The notes beneath the pieces are model-generated. The model was not told where the DNA came from. It searched no databases and saw only the letters and a program-made list of their open reading frames with translations. Shown piece by piece: positions 20,747 to 27,715 of a DNA stretch of 33,091 nt. Numbering within the stretch: position 1 is the stretch's first letter; each line of letters starts with the position of its first letter. A program made the position numbers and the translations under genes. The DNA comes from Nitrosospira sp. (GTDB lineage: Bacteria; Pseudomonadota; Gammaproteobacteria; Burkholderiales; Nitrosomonadaceae): the NCBI GenBank assembly GCA_013450215.1, contig JACDSH010000028.1, positions 1 to 33,091 on the forward strand. The letters run 5' to 3'.

Positions 20747-21685
20747 CTAATAAATTTCACGATACCGTTTACGTAAAATATGGCCGATAATGTTAAATAT
20801 AAGCGTCATTAGCAGCAGTGTAAGCCCGGCCGCGAAGATGGTCTGGTAACCGATACTGCCGTGAGGCAGGTCACCCAAGCTTACTTGAACGATATAGGCG
20901 GTGATGGTTGCCGCTGGCTCCATCGGGTTCCAAGTCAAATTAGGCTGCATGCCGGCCGCTACTGCCACCACCATGGTCTCACCCACTGCGCGGGAAATAC
21001 CAAGAATATATGCCGCGGCAATGCCAGAATAAGCGGCCGGCATCACAACCCTAATGGCTGTCTGAAACCGCGTGGCACCCATTGCATAAGATCCCTCTCG
21101 CATGCTCATGGGTACTGCCCTCATCGCATCCTCAGATAGGGAGCTTACGTAAGGGATGATCATGATGCCCATCACCAGTCCTGCTGAGAGCAGGCTAAAT
21201 CCTGGTAACTCAGGAAAGATTCTTTGGAGCAATGGGGTGACAAAAAGAAGTGCAAAGTACCCGTATACGATCGTCGGTACGCCACCGAGCAACTCGAGAA
21301 ATGGCTTAGCGATCTCACGCACGGCAAATGGTGCAAATTCGGATAGGTAGATCGCGATTATGGTGCCCAGTGGGATCGCTACCAGCAATGCCACCGTAGA
21401 ACTGACCAAAGTACCGGAGACTAGGGGCAATATGCCGTAGTGTGCATCATCGAAAAGCGGTGTCCACTGCGTATCTGTCAAAAAATCCCAGATAGAGACA
21501 TGCTGGAAAAATGCATATGACTCTTTCACCAGCATCGCCACAATAGCCAGCGTGATTGCAACTGAAGCGAATGCCATCAAAAATAGCACTGCCTCAATGA
21601 AACGCTCTTTCAAGTTACGACGATAGCTGTACCCAAGCCTTCTAGGCCGACCACTTTTAGCGAGAGACTTTGCTGTCACACACAA
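20747..21685 (-). CDS. pstC: Phosphate ABC transporter permease PstC
   Basis: Partner permease of PstA, about 310 residues. It has six helices, the FLELLGGVPTIVYGYFALLF segment and the coupling loop AVPMSMREGSYAMGATRFQT, then ISRAVGETMVVAVAAG. No ATG is suitably placed: the start is either TTG 21685 or GTG 21679 (MTAKSLAKSG), with AAAGG upstream (5 or about 11 nt). It is the first gene of pstCAB and lies 54 bp downstream of a Pho box. Unusually, no pstS precedes it; a tRNA gene on the other strand does. Confidence 0.94.
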   Translation of the reverse strand: MCVTAKSLAKSGRPRRLGYSYRRNLKERFIEAVLFLMAFASVAITLAIVAMLVKESYAFFQHVSIWDFLTDTQWTPLFDDAHYGILPLVSGTLVSSTVALLVAIPLGTIIAIYLSEFAPFAVREIAKPFLELLGGVPTIVYGYFALLFVTPLLQRIFPELPGFSLLSAGLVMGIMIIPYVSSLSEDAMRAVPMSMREGSYAMGATRFQTAIRVVMPAAYSGIAAAYILGISRAVGETMVVAVAAGMQPNLTWNPMEPAATITAYIVQVSLGDLPHGSIGYQTIFAAGLTLLLMTLIFNIIGHILRKRYREIY

Positions 21686-21724
21686 ATACCTTTTGAAAAA
21701 AGAGGAACATATCGGCCAATTTGG

Positions 21725-21758
21725 ATACTACGATAGAAATGTGACAGTTCTGTGACAG
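21725..21758 (-). promoter_or_regulatory. Pho box and -10 element of the pstCAB operon
   Basis: The reverse strand reads CTGTCACAGAACTGTCACA at 21740-21758: two CTGTCA repeats 11 bp apart, very close to the PhoB consensus. A -10-like TAGTAT (21725-21730) follows 9 bp later, the usual arrangement where the Pho box replaces the -35. This predicts PhoB activation under phosphate starvation. Confidence 0.85.
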
Positions 21759-21958
21759 AGCCACCTAAGCTTATGAGAAAGTAATTACTGAAATTTTTCC
21801 AATATCAGAATACCCTATTGATTTAGATATATATATTAGAAGCTTTAATGACTGAACATCGGCCCATGCCGTACACTCAATAACCATTCCATCAGCATTA
21901 TTTCCCGTTTACACGCACCTATAGCCGCACGGGCAGAATCCCGCCTGCCCTAACAAAT

Positions 21959-21988
21959 TTGACCCTAGGAAGTCCGTCTTGTTATAAT
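21959..21988 (+). promoter_or_regulatory. Sigma70 promoter of the tRNA-fMet gene
   Basis: TTGACC (21959-21964), an 18-nt spacer and a perfect TATAAT (21983-21988), ending 13 nt before the mature tRNA 5' end. This is a strong stable-RNA-type promoter. Confidence 0.8.
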
Positions 21989-22001
21989 TCCCCTTCACTG
22001 A

Positions 22002-22078
<77 letters not shown>

Positions 22079-22084
22079 ACACAG

Positions 22085-22116
22085 CCCCTTTAACTCAATG
22101 AGTTAGAGGGGTTTTT
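22085..22116 (+). terminator. Intrinsic terminator of tRNA-fMet
   Basis: A 12-bp stem, CCCCTTTAACTC pairing with GAGTTAGAGGGG (one T-G wobble), with an AAT loop and a TTTTT tail, starting 6 nt after the tRNA. Confidence 0.9.
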
Positions 22117-22133
22117 AGTTTCTAGAATTCGTC

Positions 22134-22165
22134 AAAACCATCAAAGTTTTGACTTTGATGGTTTT
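22134..22165. terminator. Perfect bidirectional terminator hairpin
   Basis: A 14-bp perfect stem, AAAACCATCAAAGT with ACTTTGATGGTTTT, around a TTTG loop. The A and T runs at its ends give a T tail on both strands. It can back up the tRNA terminator on the plus strand and end transcripts of the small membrane-protein genes arriving on the minus strand. Confidence 0.8.
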
Positions 22166-22244
22166 TCAGCAGCTAGATGAATGTTGAGAATGTCGATTGG
22201 GGCATCATTACGGCACCTTTAACTACTACCCCCAGACTTGAACG

Positions 22245-22409
22245 TTACTTTTGGCCAATATACAGATACGAGTATATCAATATGATTCCACACACGACCG
22301 CAATTCCAACAACTTTATTAGTATTCGGGAACAGTCTTCTAAAAAAGTAGTAATTCACATAACCGGCAACGACCAAGAATATTGAATTTAAGAGTATCGA
22401 TGACTCCAT
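22245..22409 (-). CDS. Tiny two-helix membrane protein, function unknown
   Basis: A 54-residue open frame starting MESSILLNSIFLVVAGYV. It has two hydrophobic stretches (about residues 5-23 and 33-52) separated by a short basic turn, RRLFPNTNK. The ATG has a good AAGGTGA ribosome site 8 nt upstream, and that site overlaps the stop of the upstream gene, so the two are probably co-translated. A shared terminator lies about 80 bp downstream. The DNA is AT-rich compared with the neighbouring operons. I recognise no family; a real gene is likely but not certain. Confidence 0.55.
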   Translation of the reverse strand: MESSILLNSIFLVVAGYVNYYFFRRLFPNTNKVVGIAVVCGIILIYSYLYIGQK

Positions 22410-22421
22410 ATCCCATTCACC

Positions 22422-22646
22422 TTAAATTGATTTTGAGTTACGCCAAATTATAATTTTATATACCTTCCAAGCACCAAAAGAACCGATCCCTCCTGCAAGT
22501 GCATATTTCAAGTTTCCGATTCTAAAGTAGAGCGAATCTATGAAAAAAATATTCACAATCAAGAATAAACAAATACCTGATATTTGAATGATCTTTTGAC
22601 GCTTCTCAAGTTTCAGTTCGGGTGAATCTTCTTTTATTTTATTCAT
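22422..22646 (-). CDS. Small membrane protein, function unknown
   Basis: A 74-residue protein with a charged N-terminus (MNKIKEDSPELKLEKRQK), a clear membrane helix (about residues 19-38) and a weaker second one (about 48-67) ending in a basic tail. It is AT-rich and has no strong ribosome site. It is followed 12 bp later by the 54-residue membrane protein gene, forming a two-gene unit. No family is recognised. The region between it and gloB (22647-22954) shows no gene. Confidence 0.5.
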   Translation of the reverse strand: MNKIKEDSPELKLEKRQKIIQISGICLFLIVNIFFIDSLYFRIGNLKYALAGGIGSFGAWKVYKIIIWRNSKSI

Positions 22647-22954
22647 CTGATCTAGCTCGATATAGAGATAGTTATCATGATATCAATTAGTTAAGATTAT
22701 AAATTGGAAATGTCTGGCATTTTCTGATGCAACCAAGTTACTGATCTGAGCCAGACTGAAAATGTTATTGCAATTATGACTGAGATTACTTCCTATAGGG
22801 ATCTTACCTCTGAGTGCAGTCAGCAAATGCTTAATTACTGATATCGCATCACGATTTTATAACTATGATGCATCATGCAGTAGTTGACGCCATCCTTGAG
22901 GGACCGATTCGAATATACTGAAGAGAGGAGAAAACAACGAGCTAGCAGTCTCTA
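22647..22954. other. Intergenic stretch without a detectable gene
   Basis: About 300 bp of AT-rich DNA between the end of gloB and the start of the small membrane-protein pair, both on the reverse strand. It should contain the promoter of the pair, but I could not identify a convincing one. No repeats or RNA structures stand out. Confidence 0.5.
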
Positions 22955-23740
22955 TCACTGCTCTCTTCGAGGGGTTACAAAGTCATTTTTCCAATTACGA
23001 ATTGCAGCAAATATACTCACTGGATCAGTCAATGATGAACCAACATAGCTACCAGCGCTCTGAATGATTTCAAGCTGATTGCAACGTAAAAATGGGTTGG
23101 TGGCATTCTCCCTGATTATTGTAGATGGTAGGGTGGGAATACCCTGCGCGAGAAGGCTTTTCATCTCGGATTCAAGCTTGGATAATGCTGGGTTACCGGG
23201 CTCGACTGCCTTTGCAAAGTGAATATTGGCCAATGTATACTCGTGACCACAATAGACTTGGGTCGCGTCAGGCAGTATGGCTAGCTTCTGTAGTGAAGAG
23301 TACATCTGCTGAGCGGTTCCCTCGAATAGCCGCCCGCAGCCACAGGCAAAAAGGGTGTCGCCACAAAAGAGTAAGTTTGCCCCATAATAAGCGATGTGAC
23401 CTGCGGTATGGCCAGGAATGTCGATCACCTTTAAAGCAAGAGCAAGTTCAACGAGATGTACACTATCCCCCTCACTCAGAGGATGAGTAACAGTCGGAAT
23501 AGACTCCTGCGCGGGCCCATAGACCGGCACCGAAAATTCTTTTAGCAGTGCTGCATTACCGCCGACGTGATCGTTATGATGATGAGTATTGAGAATGGCA
23601 ACGAGCTGAAGATCCTCATGTCGCAAAAAATCCAACACCGGAATGGCATCACCTGGATCGACTACGGCAGCATGGCGGTGGTTGTGAATGATCCAGATAT
23701 AATTATCAGTGAATGCGCGGACCGGTACTATATTTAGCAT
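22955..23740 (-). CDS. gloB: Hydroxyacylglutathione hydrolase (glyoxalase II)
   Basis: Hydrolyses S-lactoylglutathione to lactate and glutathione, completing methylglyoxal detoxification in the cytosol. It is a 261-residue metallo-beta-lactamase fold. The binuclear metal motif THHHNDHVGG (residues 52-61) is intact, with further ligands in DIPGHTAGHIAY, LFCGDTLF (bridging Asp) and VYCGHEYT. The C-terminal substrate domain is present. It is divergent from the methyltransferase-rnhA-dnaQ unit, an order conserved in beta- and gammaproteobacteria. Confidence 0.96.
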   Translation of the reverse strand: MLNIVPVRAFTDNYIWIIHNHRHAAVVDPGDAIPVLDFLRHEDLQLVAILNTHHHNDHVGGNAALLKEFSVPVYGPAQESIPTVTHPLSEGDSVHLVELALALKVIDIPGHTAGHIAYYGANLLFCGDTLFACGCGRLFEGTAQQMYSSLQKLAILPDATQVYCGHEYTLANIHFAKAVEPGNPALSKLESEMKSLLAQGIPTLPSTIIRENATNPFLRCNQLEIIQSAGSYVGSSLTDPVSIFAAIRNWKNDFVTPRREQ

Positions 23741-23855
23741 GTTGTAATTGAGTTTGACTAGGTTAAATTTACTGTGACCAGGATAATTTAGTCAGTTCGC
23801 GATTAAATTATCAATCCTCATAAGTGTACTCTTAGGCACTATTCGGACATTATAT

Positions 23856-24632
23856 ATGCCGATGCAGACTACGCAGCAATGGTTTGAAACCTCTCTCGGT
23901 CAGTATCTACTCGAGCGGGAGCAAGCCTATTTCGATCAGGCGGTCGCAGATATATTCGGCTATAACTCGGTTCAGATAGGATTTCCACAATATGATTTTC
24001 TGCGCACTAATCGCATGCCCTTTCAATTCAGTGCCGGAATTGAAAAGAATGCCGCACTCCGGGCTGCACCCGATTTCTTGCCGATTGCAACGAGCAGCGT
24101 AGATCTAGTACTGCTTCCACATGTACTCGAATTTAACTCGAACCCACACCAGATTCTACGGGAGGTCCAACGCATACTGATACCGGAAGGCCATGTCATT
24201 ATCTCTGGATTCAATCCTCGTAGTCTCTGGGGGATACGACGCTGGTTTGGATCGAGCAAGTACGATTTCCCTTGGCGAGGAAACTTTATCGCCCTCCCCC
24301 GTCTCAAGGATTGGCTGGCATTGTTAGATTTTGAGATGACAGCAGGACGTTTATGCTGCTACGCACCGCCATTCAGTCAAGAGAAGTGGCTGCACCGATT
24401 TAATTTTATGGAGGCCGCCGGTGATCGCTGGTGGCCCATTTCCGGTGGAGTGTATTTCTTGCAAGCGGTTAAGCGTGTCCATGGCATGCGTGTTATCAGG
24501 CCTGAATGGAAAGAGTCTGTCGCTGCCAGGAGAGGAATGGCGCCTATTACTGGTAGATTCAACGGCAATGATATCGGGGAAGAGCCGCGCATAGCCGCCC
24601 GTACTACAATAAACGATCGAGGCGAGGATTGA
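23856..24632 (+). CDS. YafS-like SAM-dependent methyltransferase family protein
   Basis: A 258-residue protein of the methyltransferase-11 (YafS-like) type usually found between gloB and rnhA. The C-terminal half of the Rossmann fold is recognisable: the strand-4 segment [14 protein letters not shown], then [25 protein letters not shown]. The usual glycine-rich SAM motif I (DxGxGxG) is not visible; its place is taken by [16 protein letters not shown], which is also usual for this subfamily. Substrate unknown. Its stop codon overlaps the rnhA start. Confidence 0.8.
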   Translation: MPMQTTQQWFETSLGQYLLEREQAYFDQAVADIFGYNSVQIGFPQYDFLRTNRMPFQFSAGIEKNAALRAAPDFLPIATSSVDLVLLPHVLEFNSNPHQILREVQRILIPEGHVIISGFNPRSLWGIRRWFGSSKYDFPWRGNFIALPRLKDWLALLDFEMTAGRLCCYAPPFSQEKWLHRFNFMEAAGDRWWPISGGVYFLQAVKRVHGMRVIRPEWKESVAARRGMAPITGRFNGNDIGEEPRIAARTTINDRGED

Positions 24633-25087
24633 AGGAAGAGCGAGTTGGCGTAGTTCAAATATTTACTGATGGCGCCTGCAAGGGCAACCCTGGCATTGGG
24701 GGTTGGGGTGCATTATTGAAGTACGATGGTCGTACGCGCGAGCTATCGGGCGGTGAGATGCTAACAACTAATAACCGCATGGAATTGCTCGCGGTGATAC
24801 GTGCTCTAGAAGCTCTGACTAGAACATGTGAGGTGCATATACATACCGACTCTGAGTATGTACAGAAAGGCATCAGCGAGTGGATACATGCCTGGAAGAA
24901 ACGTAATTGGCATACCTCCGCCAAGAAACCCGTAAAGAATGATGACCTCTGGAAACAACTCGATCACTTAGCTCAACAGCATCAAGTCCAGTGGTTCTGG
25001 GTGCGCGGTCATTCGGGCCACGAGGGAAATGAGCATGCAGACATGCTGGCCAATCGTGGTGTGGAATCAGTTATTAGAGAGGGCTGA
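24629..25087 (+). CDS. rnhA: Ribonuclease HI
   Basis: Cuts the RNA strand of RNA-DNA hybrids; 152 residues, normal length. The catalytic carboxylates are all present: D14 ([11 protein letters not shown]), E52 ([13 protein letters not shown]), D74 ([12 protein letters not shown]) and D138 ([10 protein letters not shown]), with the assisting H128 in RGHSGHEGN. No ATG or GTG is available upstream of the fold. The start is TTG at 24629, overlapping the previous stop as TTGA and preceded by GGCGAGGA, so translation is coupled to the methyltransferase gene. Confidence 0.96.
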   Translation: MKEERVGVVQIFTDGACKGNPGIGGWGALLKYDGRTRELSGGEMLTTNNRMELLAVIRALEALTRTCEVHIHTDSEYVQKGISEWIHAWKKRNWHTSAKKPVKNDDLWKQLDHLAQQHQVQWFWVRGHSGHEGNEHADMLANRGVESVIREG

Positions 25088-25217
25088 TATCCATCTCGGA
25101 TGGCTCAAAGATAAACCTTCTGCATTTACTACTGACCGGATAATCATGTTGCGATCTATTTATATTGCGTCTCCTTGTTTTTCCTACCGTTAAATAATTC
25201 CTCTACATAAACACTCC

Positions 25218-25931
25218 ATGCGCCAAATTTTTCTTGATACAGAAACCACAGGACTGGACCCCAAGCTTGGCCATCGTATTGTCGAAATTGCTGCGGTTGA
25301 AATTCTTGATCGCAGGCCAACAGGCCGACGCTTACACCACTACCTAAATCCAGAACGCGAGAGCGAATCGGGTGCATTGCAGGTTCATGGCCTGACTCAA
25401 GAGTTTCTACAGGATAAACAAAAATTCAACGACATCACCAAAGAGCTACTGGAATTTATCGATGGTGCGGAGCTCATCATGCACAACGCCCCTTTTGATA
25501 TGGGCTTCCTTGACCATGAACTGGGTTTGGCTGAGCTACAACCCTTGAATAGCTACTGCCAGCTAATCACCGACACCCTGAAAATGGCCAAGGATCTTCA
25601 CCCAGGAAAGAAAAATAATCTGGATGCACTGTGTGAGCGTTATCAGGTTGATAACTCCCATCGTACCCTGCATGGTGCTCTATTAGATGCGGAGTTACTC
25701 GCAGATGTTTATCTTGCCATGACCCGTGGCCAGGAGAGTCTGATCATGGAGGCCGAGATCCCTCAACCAACGCTCGATGCAGCTATGAGCCCATTCAACT
25801 TGCAATTAACGGTATTGCAGGCAAGTACTGAGGAGCTCGAGGCCCATGGGCAGTATCTCGAGCAGATAGAAAGTCAAAGCAAGGGAACATGCCTTTGGAA
25901 ACGCCTTGAATCTGCTACCACAGTGAGATAA
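25218..25931 (+). CDS. dnaQ: DNA polymerase III epsilon subunit (3'-5' proofreading exonuclease)
   Basis: A 237-residue DEDDh exonuclease that proofreads in the replicative polymerase. ExoI is FLDTETTGLDP (D7, E9), ExoII is ELIMHNAPFDMGFLDHEL (about residue 92), and ExoIII is HRTLHGALLDAELLADVYL, with the catalytic His and Asp. A C-terminal segment for alpha-subunit binding follows. It lies 130 bp after rnhA on the same strand, the classic rnhA-dnaQ pairing. Confidence 0.95.
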   Translation: MRQIFLDTETTGLDPKLGHRIVEIAAVEILDRRPTGRRLHHYLNPERESESGALQVHGLTQEFLQDKQKFNDITKELLEFIDGAELIMHNAPFDMGFLDHELGLAELQPLNSYCQLITDTLKMAKDLHPGKKNNLDALCERYQVDNSHRTLHGALLDAELLADVYLAMTRGQESLIMEAEIPQPTLDAAMSPFNLQLTVLQASTEELEAHGQYLEQIESQSKGTCLWKRLESATTVR

Positions 25932-26149
25932 GGATCAGAAATTCCGATAGCGGTACTGCAATCGAATAGTTTGCGGAAATGATTATTAACATTAGATCTA
26001 ACAATTCATAGAAACAGGAATACCCCCAAATATAACCCCATGCCCATAAGGTGTGAATCGATTGCCTACTAATTCTTTGGGGCGCCTGGCGATAGTCACG
26101 TATCACCCCACGACTGACACAGCTAATTTTCCACTCTGGCACGCGATGA

Positions 26150-26338
26150 GGTCGACTGGCAATAATGGAGTCCAACGGGTTAAGCAGCGGTAATTTTTCA
26201 TAGTATCGCTGCGTGGAAACAACAGGTGACAGGTAGCCGAGGCGTGCCTGTTTCCTCTGTCGGTTGTAGAAAATCTAAATGTACTCGGTGACGTCCTGTA
26301 TGGCCCGATTTCTGGTGCAGTAGCGCCGATTTTCACTT
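26150..26338 (-). pseudogene. IS3-family transposase C-terminal relic
   Basis: The reverse frame reads TRNRAIQDVTEYI, a TAG stop (26275-26277), then IFYNRQRKQARLGYLSPVV. This is the end of an IS3-family OrfB DDE transposase, whose usual form is ..YIE.FYN..R.H..LGY.SP. The glutamate codon of that motif has become TAG, consistent with a GAG-to-TAG change, and the catalytic D,D and N-terminal parts are missing. The frame stays open past the usual C-terminus towards 25930 without recognisable content. It is dead insertion-sequence debris between dnaQ and the cycA/cycB fragment. Confidence 0.75.
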
Positions 26339-26365
26339 CATCCTAAAGTCCGCCGTTTCAAGAAA

Positions 26366-26388
26366 AGTTCAATTTTTAAATTTGAACT
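26366..26388. repeat. Short AT-rich inverted repeat
   Basis: AGTTCAA and TTGAACT flank a 9-nt AT spacer, about 30 bp outside the IS3 transposase relic. It could be a decayed element end or a protein-binding site; the function is not determinable. Confidence 0.3.
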
Positions 26389-26500
26389 AAATCGCCTCAA
26401 TCATTAACAAACGTACAAGGGCCATGACCAGATCGATCAATACTGGATTGGAATAATGGCCTCAACCGTGCAACAGATATGCTCATATAACCGCTGATAG

Positions 26501-26575
26501 CGTGAGCCTGAGTTGATGTTCCACAAGGATTTCCAGGCAACCGCTAAGGTTGGCGTTAAAGGATTGGAGGACTAA
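26501..26575 (+). pseudogene. 3' relic of a cycA-like (cytochrome c554) gene
   Basis: Directly before cycB, the plus frame ending at the TAA 26573-26575 reads EPELMFHKDFQATAK and nine further residues before the stop. From memory of the family, the C-terminus of Nitrosomonas cytochrome c554 (CycA) reads EPKFKFHDEFQASAK in the same place. Just upstream of 26501 the frame meets two adjacent stops (TGA TAG), and no haem motif is left, so only about 24 codons survive. The position, one base before the cycB ATG, matches the cycA-cycB order of ammonia oxidisers. Identification rests on a short match. Confidence 0.6.
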
Positions 26576-26576
26576 A

Positions 26577-27176
26577 ATGACTATAAGTGGGGGTAAAGCA
26601 GGCGGTACGCTCTTAATTGGAGCGTTTCTAGGGGTAGTGATGGTGGCGGTGGTATTTGGCGGGGAAGCTGCCGTCTCCACCGACAAGTTCTGCACCAGCT
26701 GTCACTCGATGACCTATCCGGCGGAGGAATTGAAGAAGTCTTCCCACTACGGGGCGCTGGGTGCGAATCCTGGTTGCAAGGACTGCCATATCCCTCAGGG
26801 CTTTGAGAACTTCCACTTAGCGCTCTATACGCATGCGGTGGATGGTGCACGGGAGCTCTACCTCGAGTTTGCTGAGGACTATTCCACGCTGGAGAAGTTT
26901 AACGAGCGTCGCTTGATCATGGCGCACGATGCGCGGATGAATCTGAAGAAGTGGGATAGCGTTACCTGCCGCGAGTGTCACCGCGATCCACAGCCACCGG
27001 GTGCGGATGCTAAGGCTGCCCACAAGAAGATGGAAACGGAAGGGGCCACTTGTATCGACTGTCACCAGAACCTAGTACACAAGGCGGTAGCGGAGACAGA
27101 TCTGAATGCCAGTCGGACCCAGAAGAAGATGGTCTTAAAAGAGGTCAAGGCCGACTCAGATGAAGATGAGGAGTAA
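26577..27176 (+). CDS. cycB: Tetrahaem NapC/NirT-family quinone-linked cytochrome, CycB (cM552)-like
   Basis: A 199-residue membrane-anchored cytochrome c with one N-terminal helix (about residues 10-28, uncleaved) and four CxxCH haem sites: CTSCH (39-43), CKDCH (67-71), CRECH (131-135) and CIDCH (159-163). The tail is acidic (DSDEDEE). In ammonia oxidisers CycB is proposed to carry electrons from cytochrome c554 to the quinone pool. The stretch FNERRLIMAHDARMNLKKWD matches my recollection of that protein closely. The start at ATG 26577 has GGAGG 6 nt upstream; a longer TTG reading at 26550 lies inside the cycA relic frame region and is rejected. No haoA, haoB or intact cycA is present. Confidence 0.82.
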   Translation: MTISGGKAGGTLLIGAFLGVVMVAVVFGGEAAVSTDKFCTSCHSMTYPAEELKKSSHYGALGANPGCKDCHIPQGFENFHLALYTHAVDGARELYLEFAEDYSTLEKFNERRLIMAHDARMNLKKWDSVTCRECHRDPQPPGADAKAAHKKMETEGATCIDCHQNLVHKAVAETDLNASRTQKKMVLKEVKADSDEDEE

Positions 27177-27198
27177 TACCTCCCCTTTAAACAGAACC

Positions 27199-27223
27199 CC
27201 CACTGCCCTCCCCGGGCAGTGGG
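27199..27223 (+). terminator. GC-rich hairpin after cycB
   Basis: A perfect 10-bp stem, CCCACTGCCC with GGGCAGTGGG, around TCCCC, 22 bp after the cycB stop. It lacks a proper T run, so it may act as a weak terminator or as an RNA-stabilising 3' end. Confidence 0.55.
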
Positions 27224-27280
27224 CTAACTCTTAGGTTCTCTGTCTGTAATAAATCCCAACCCCTTTCTAATTGTATTTCT

Positions 27281-27301
27281 CTCCGATGTGCCCTATCGGA
27301 G
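27281..27301. repeat. Short inverted repeat beside the IS30 relic
   Basis: CTCCGAT and ATCGGAG enclose a 7-nt loop immediately outside the transposase stop codon at 27304. It could belong to the element's end; there is no T run to make it a terminator. Confidence 0.35.
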
Positions 27302-27303
27302 GT

Positions 27304-27660
27304 TCAAATATGAAGTGCAACGCCTGACTTGAAGGCTACCTGATTAGGTGTCTGGTATCCAAGTCTCTTTCTGGGTCGGTTTTTCAATCTCTCCATCGCC
27401 ATATTGATCTCCTGTTGCATAATCGTTGTGAAGTCCCGGTTTTTTGGGAAGTGCTGCCGTATCAATCCATTCGTGTTCTCGTTCGTACCGCGCCCCCATG
27501 ACGAATAGGGGTGAGCAAAGTAGAAGTTAGCCTTCAATTTTTTGGCGATCTCTTCGCGCCCGGCGGATTTCTTGCCGTTGTCCGAAGTGATCGTGCGCAC
27601 CTTCTTTCGGTGTGGTTTAACCAGTCCGATCGCCTGATCACTGTTCGGCTTGAAAATTCG
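27304..27660 (-). pseudogene. IS30-family transposase, 5'-truncated
   Basis: About 118 codons of the C-terminal half of an IS30-family DDE transposase. Recognisable pieces are KPHRKKVRTITSDNGK (second catalytic Asp), YFAHPYSSWGRGTNENTNGL (third catalytic residue, Glu) and RPRKRLGYQTPNQV. The helix-turn-helix region and first Asp are missing. The match begins near 27655 and in-frame stops lie just beyond, only about 20 bp from the start of the DUF3422 gene on the other strand. The element is non-functional. Confidence 0.85.
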
Positions 27661-27715
27661 TCAATTTTAACCGGCAGCGATGCCCATCTGCTCCATACAG
27701 GATAAAATACTCTCG

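Noticed and set aside
21926-21951. GGGCAG...CTGCCC inverted repeat before tRNA-fMet
   Set aside because: Short stem with a 9-nt spacer and no T tail; it could be chance, and no function can be supported.
25915-26175. 86-codon minus-strand frame after dnaQ
   Set aside because: It is simply the continuation of the IS3 relic frame beyond the usual transposase end, with a weak start and no motif.
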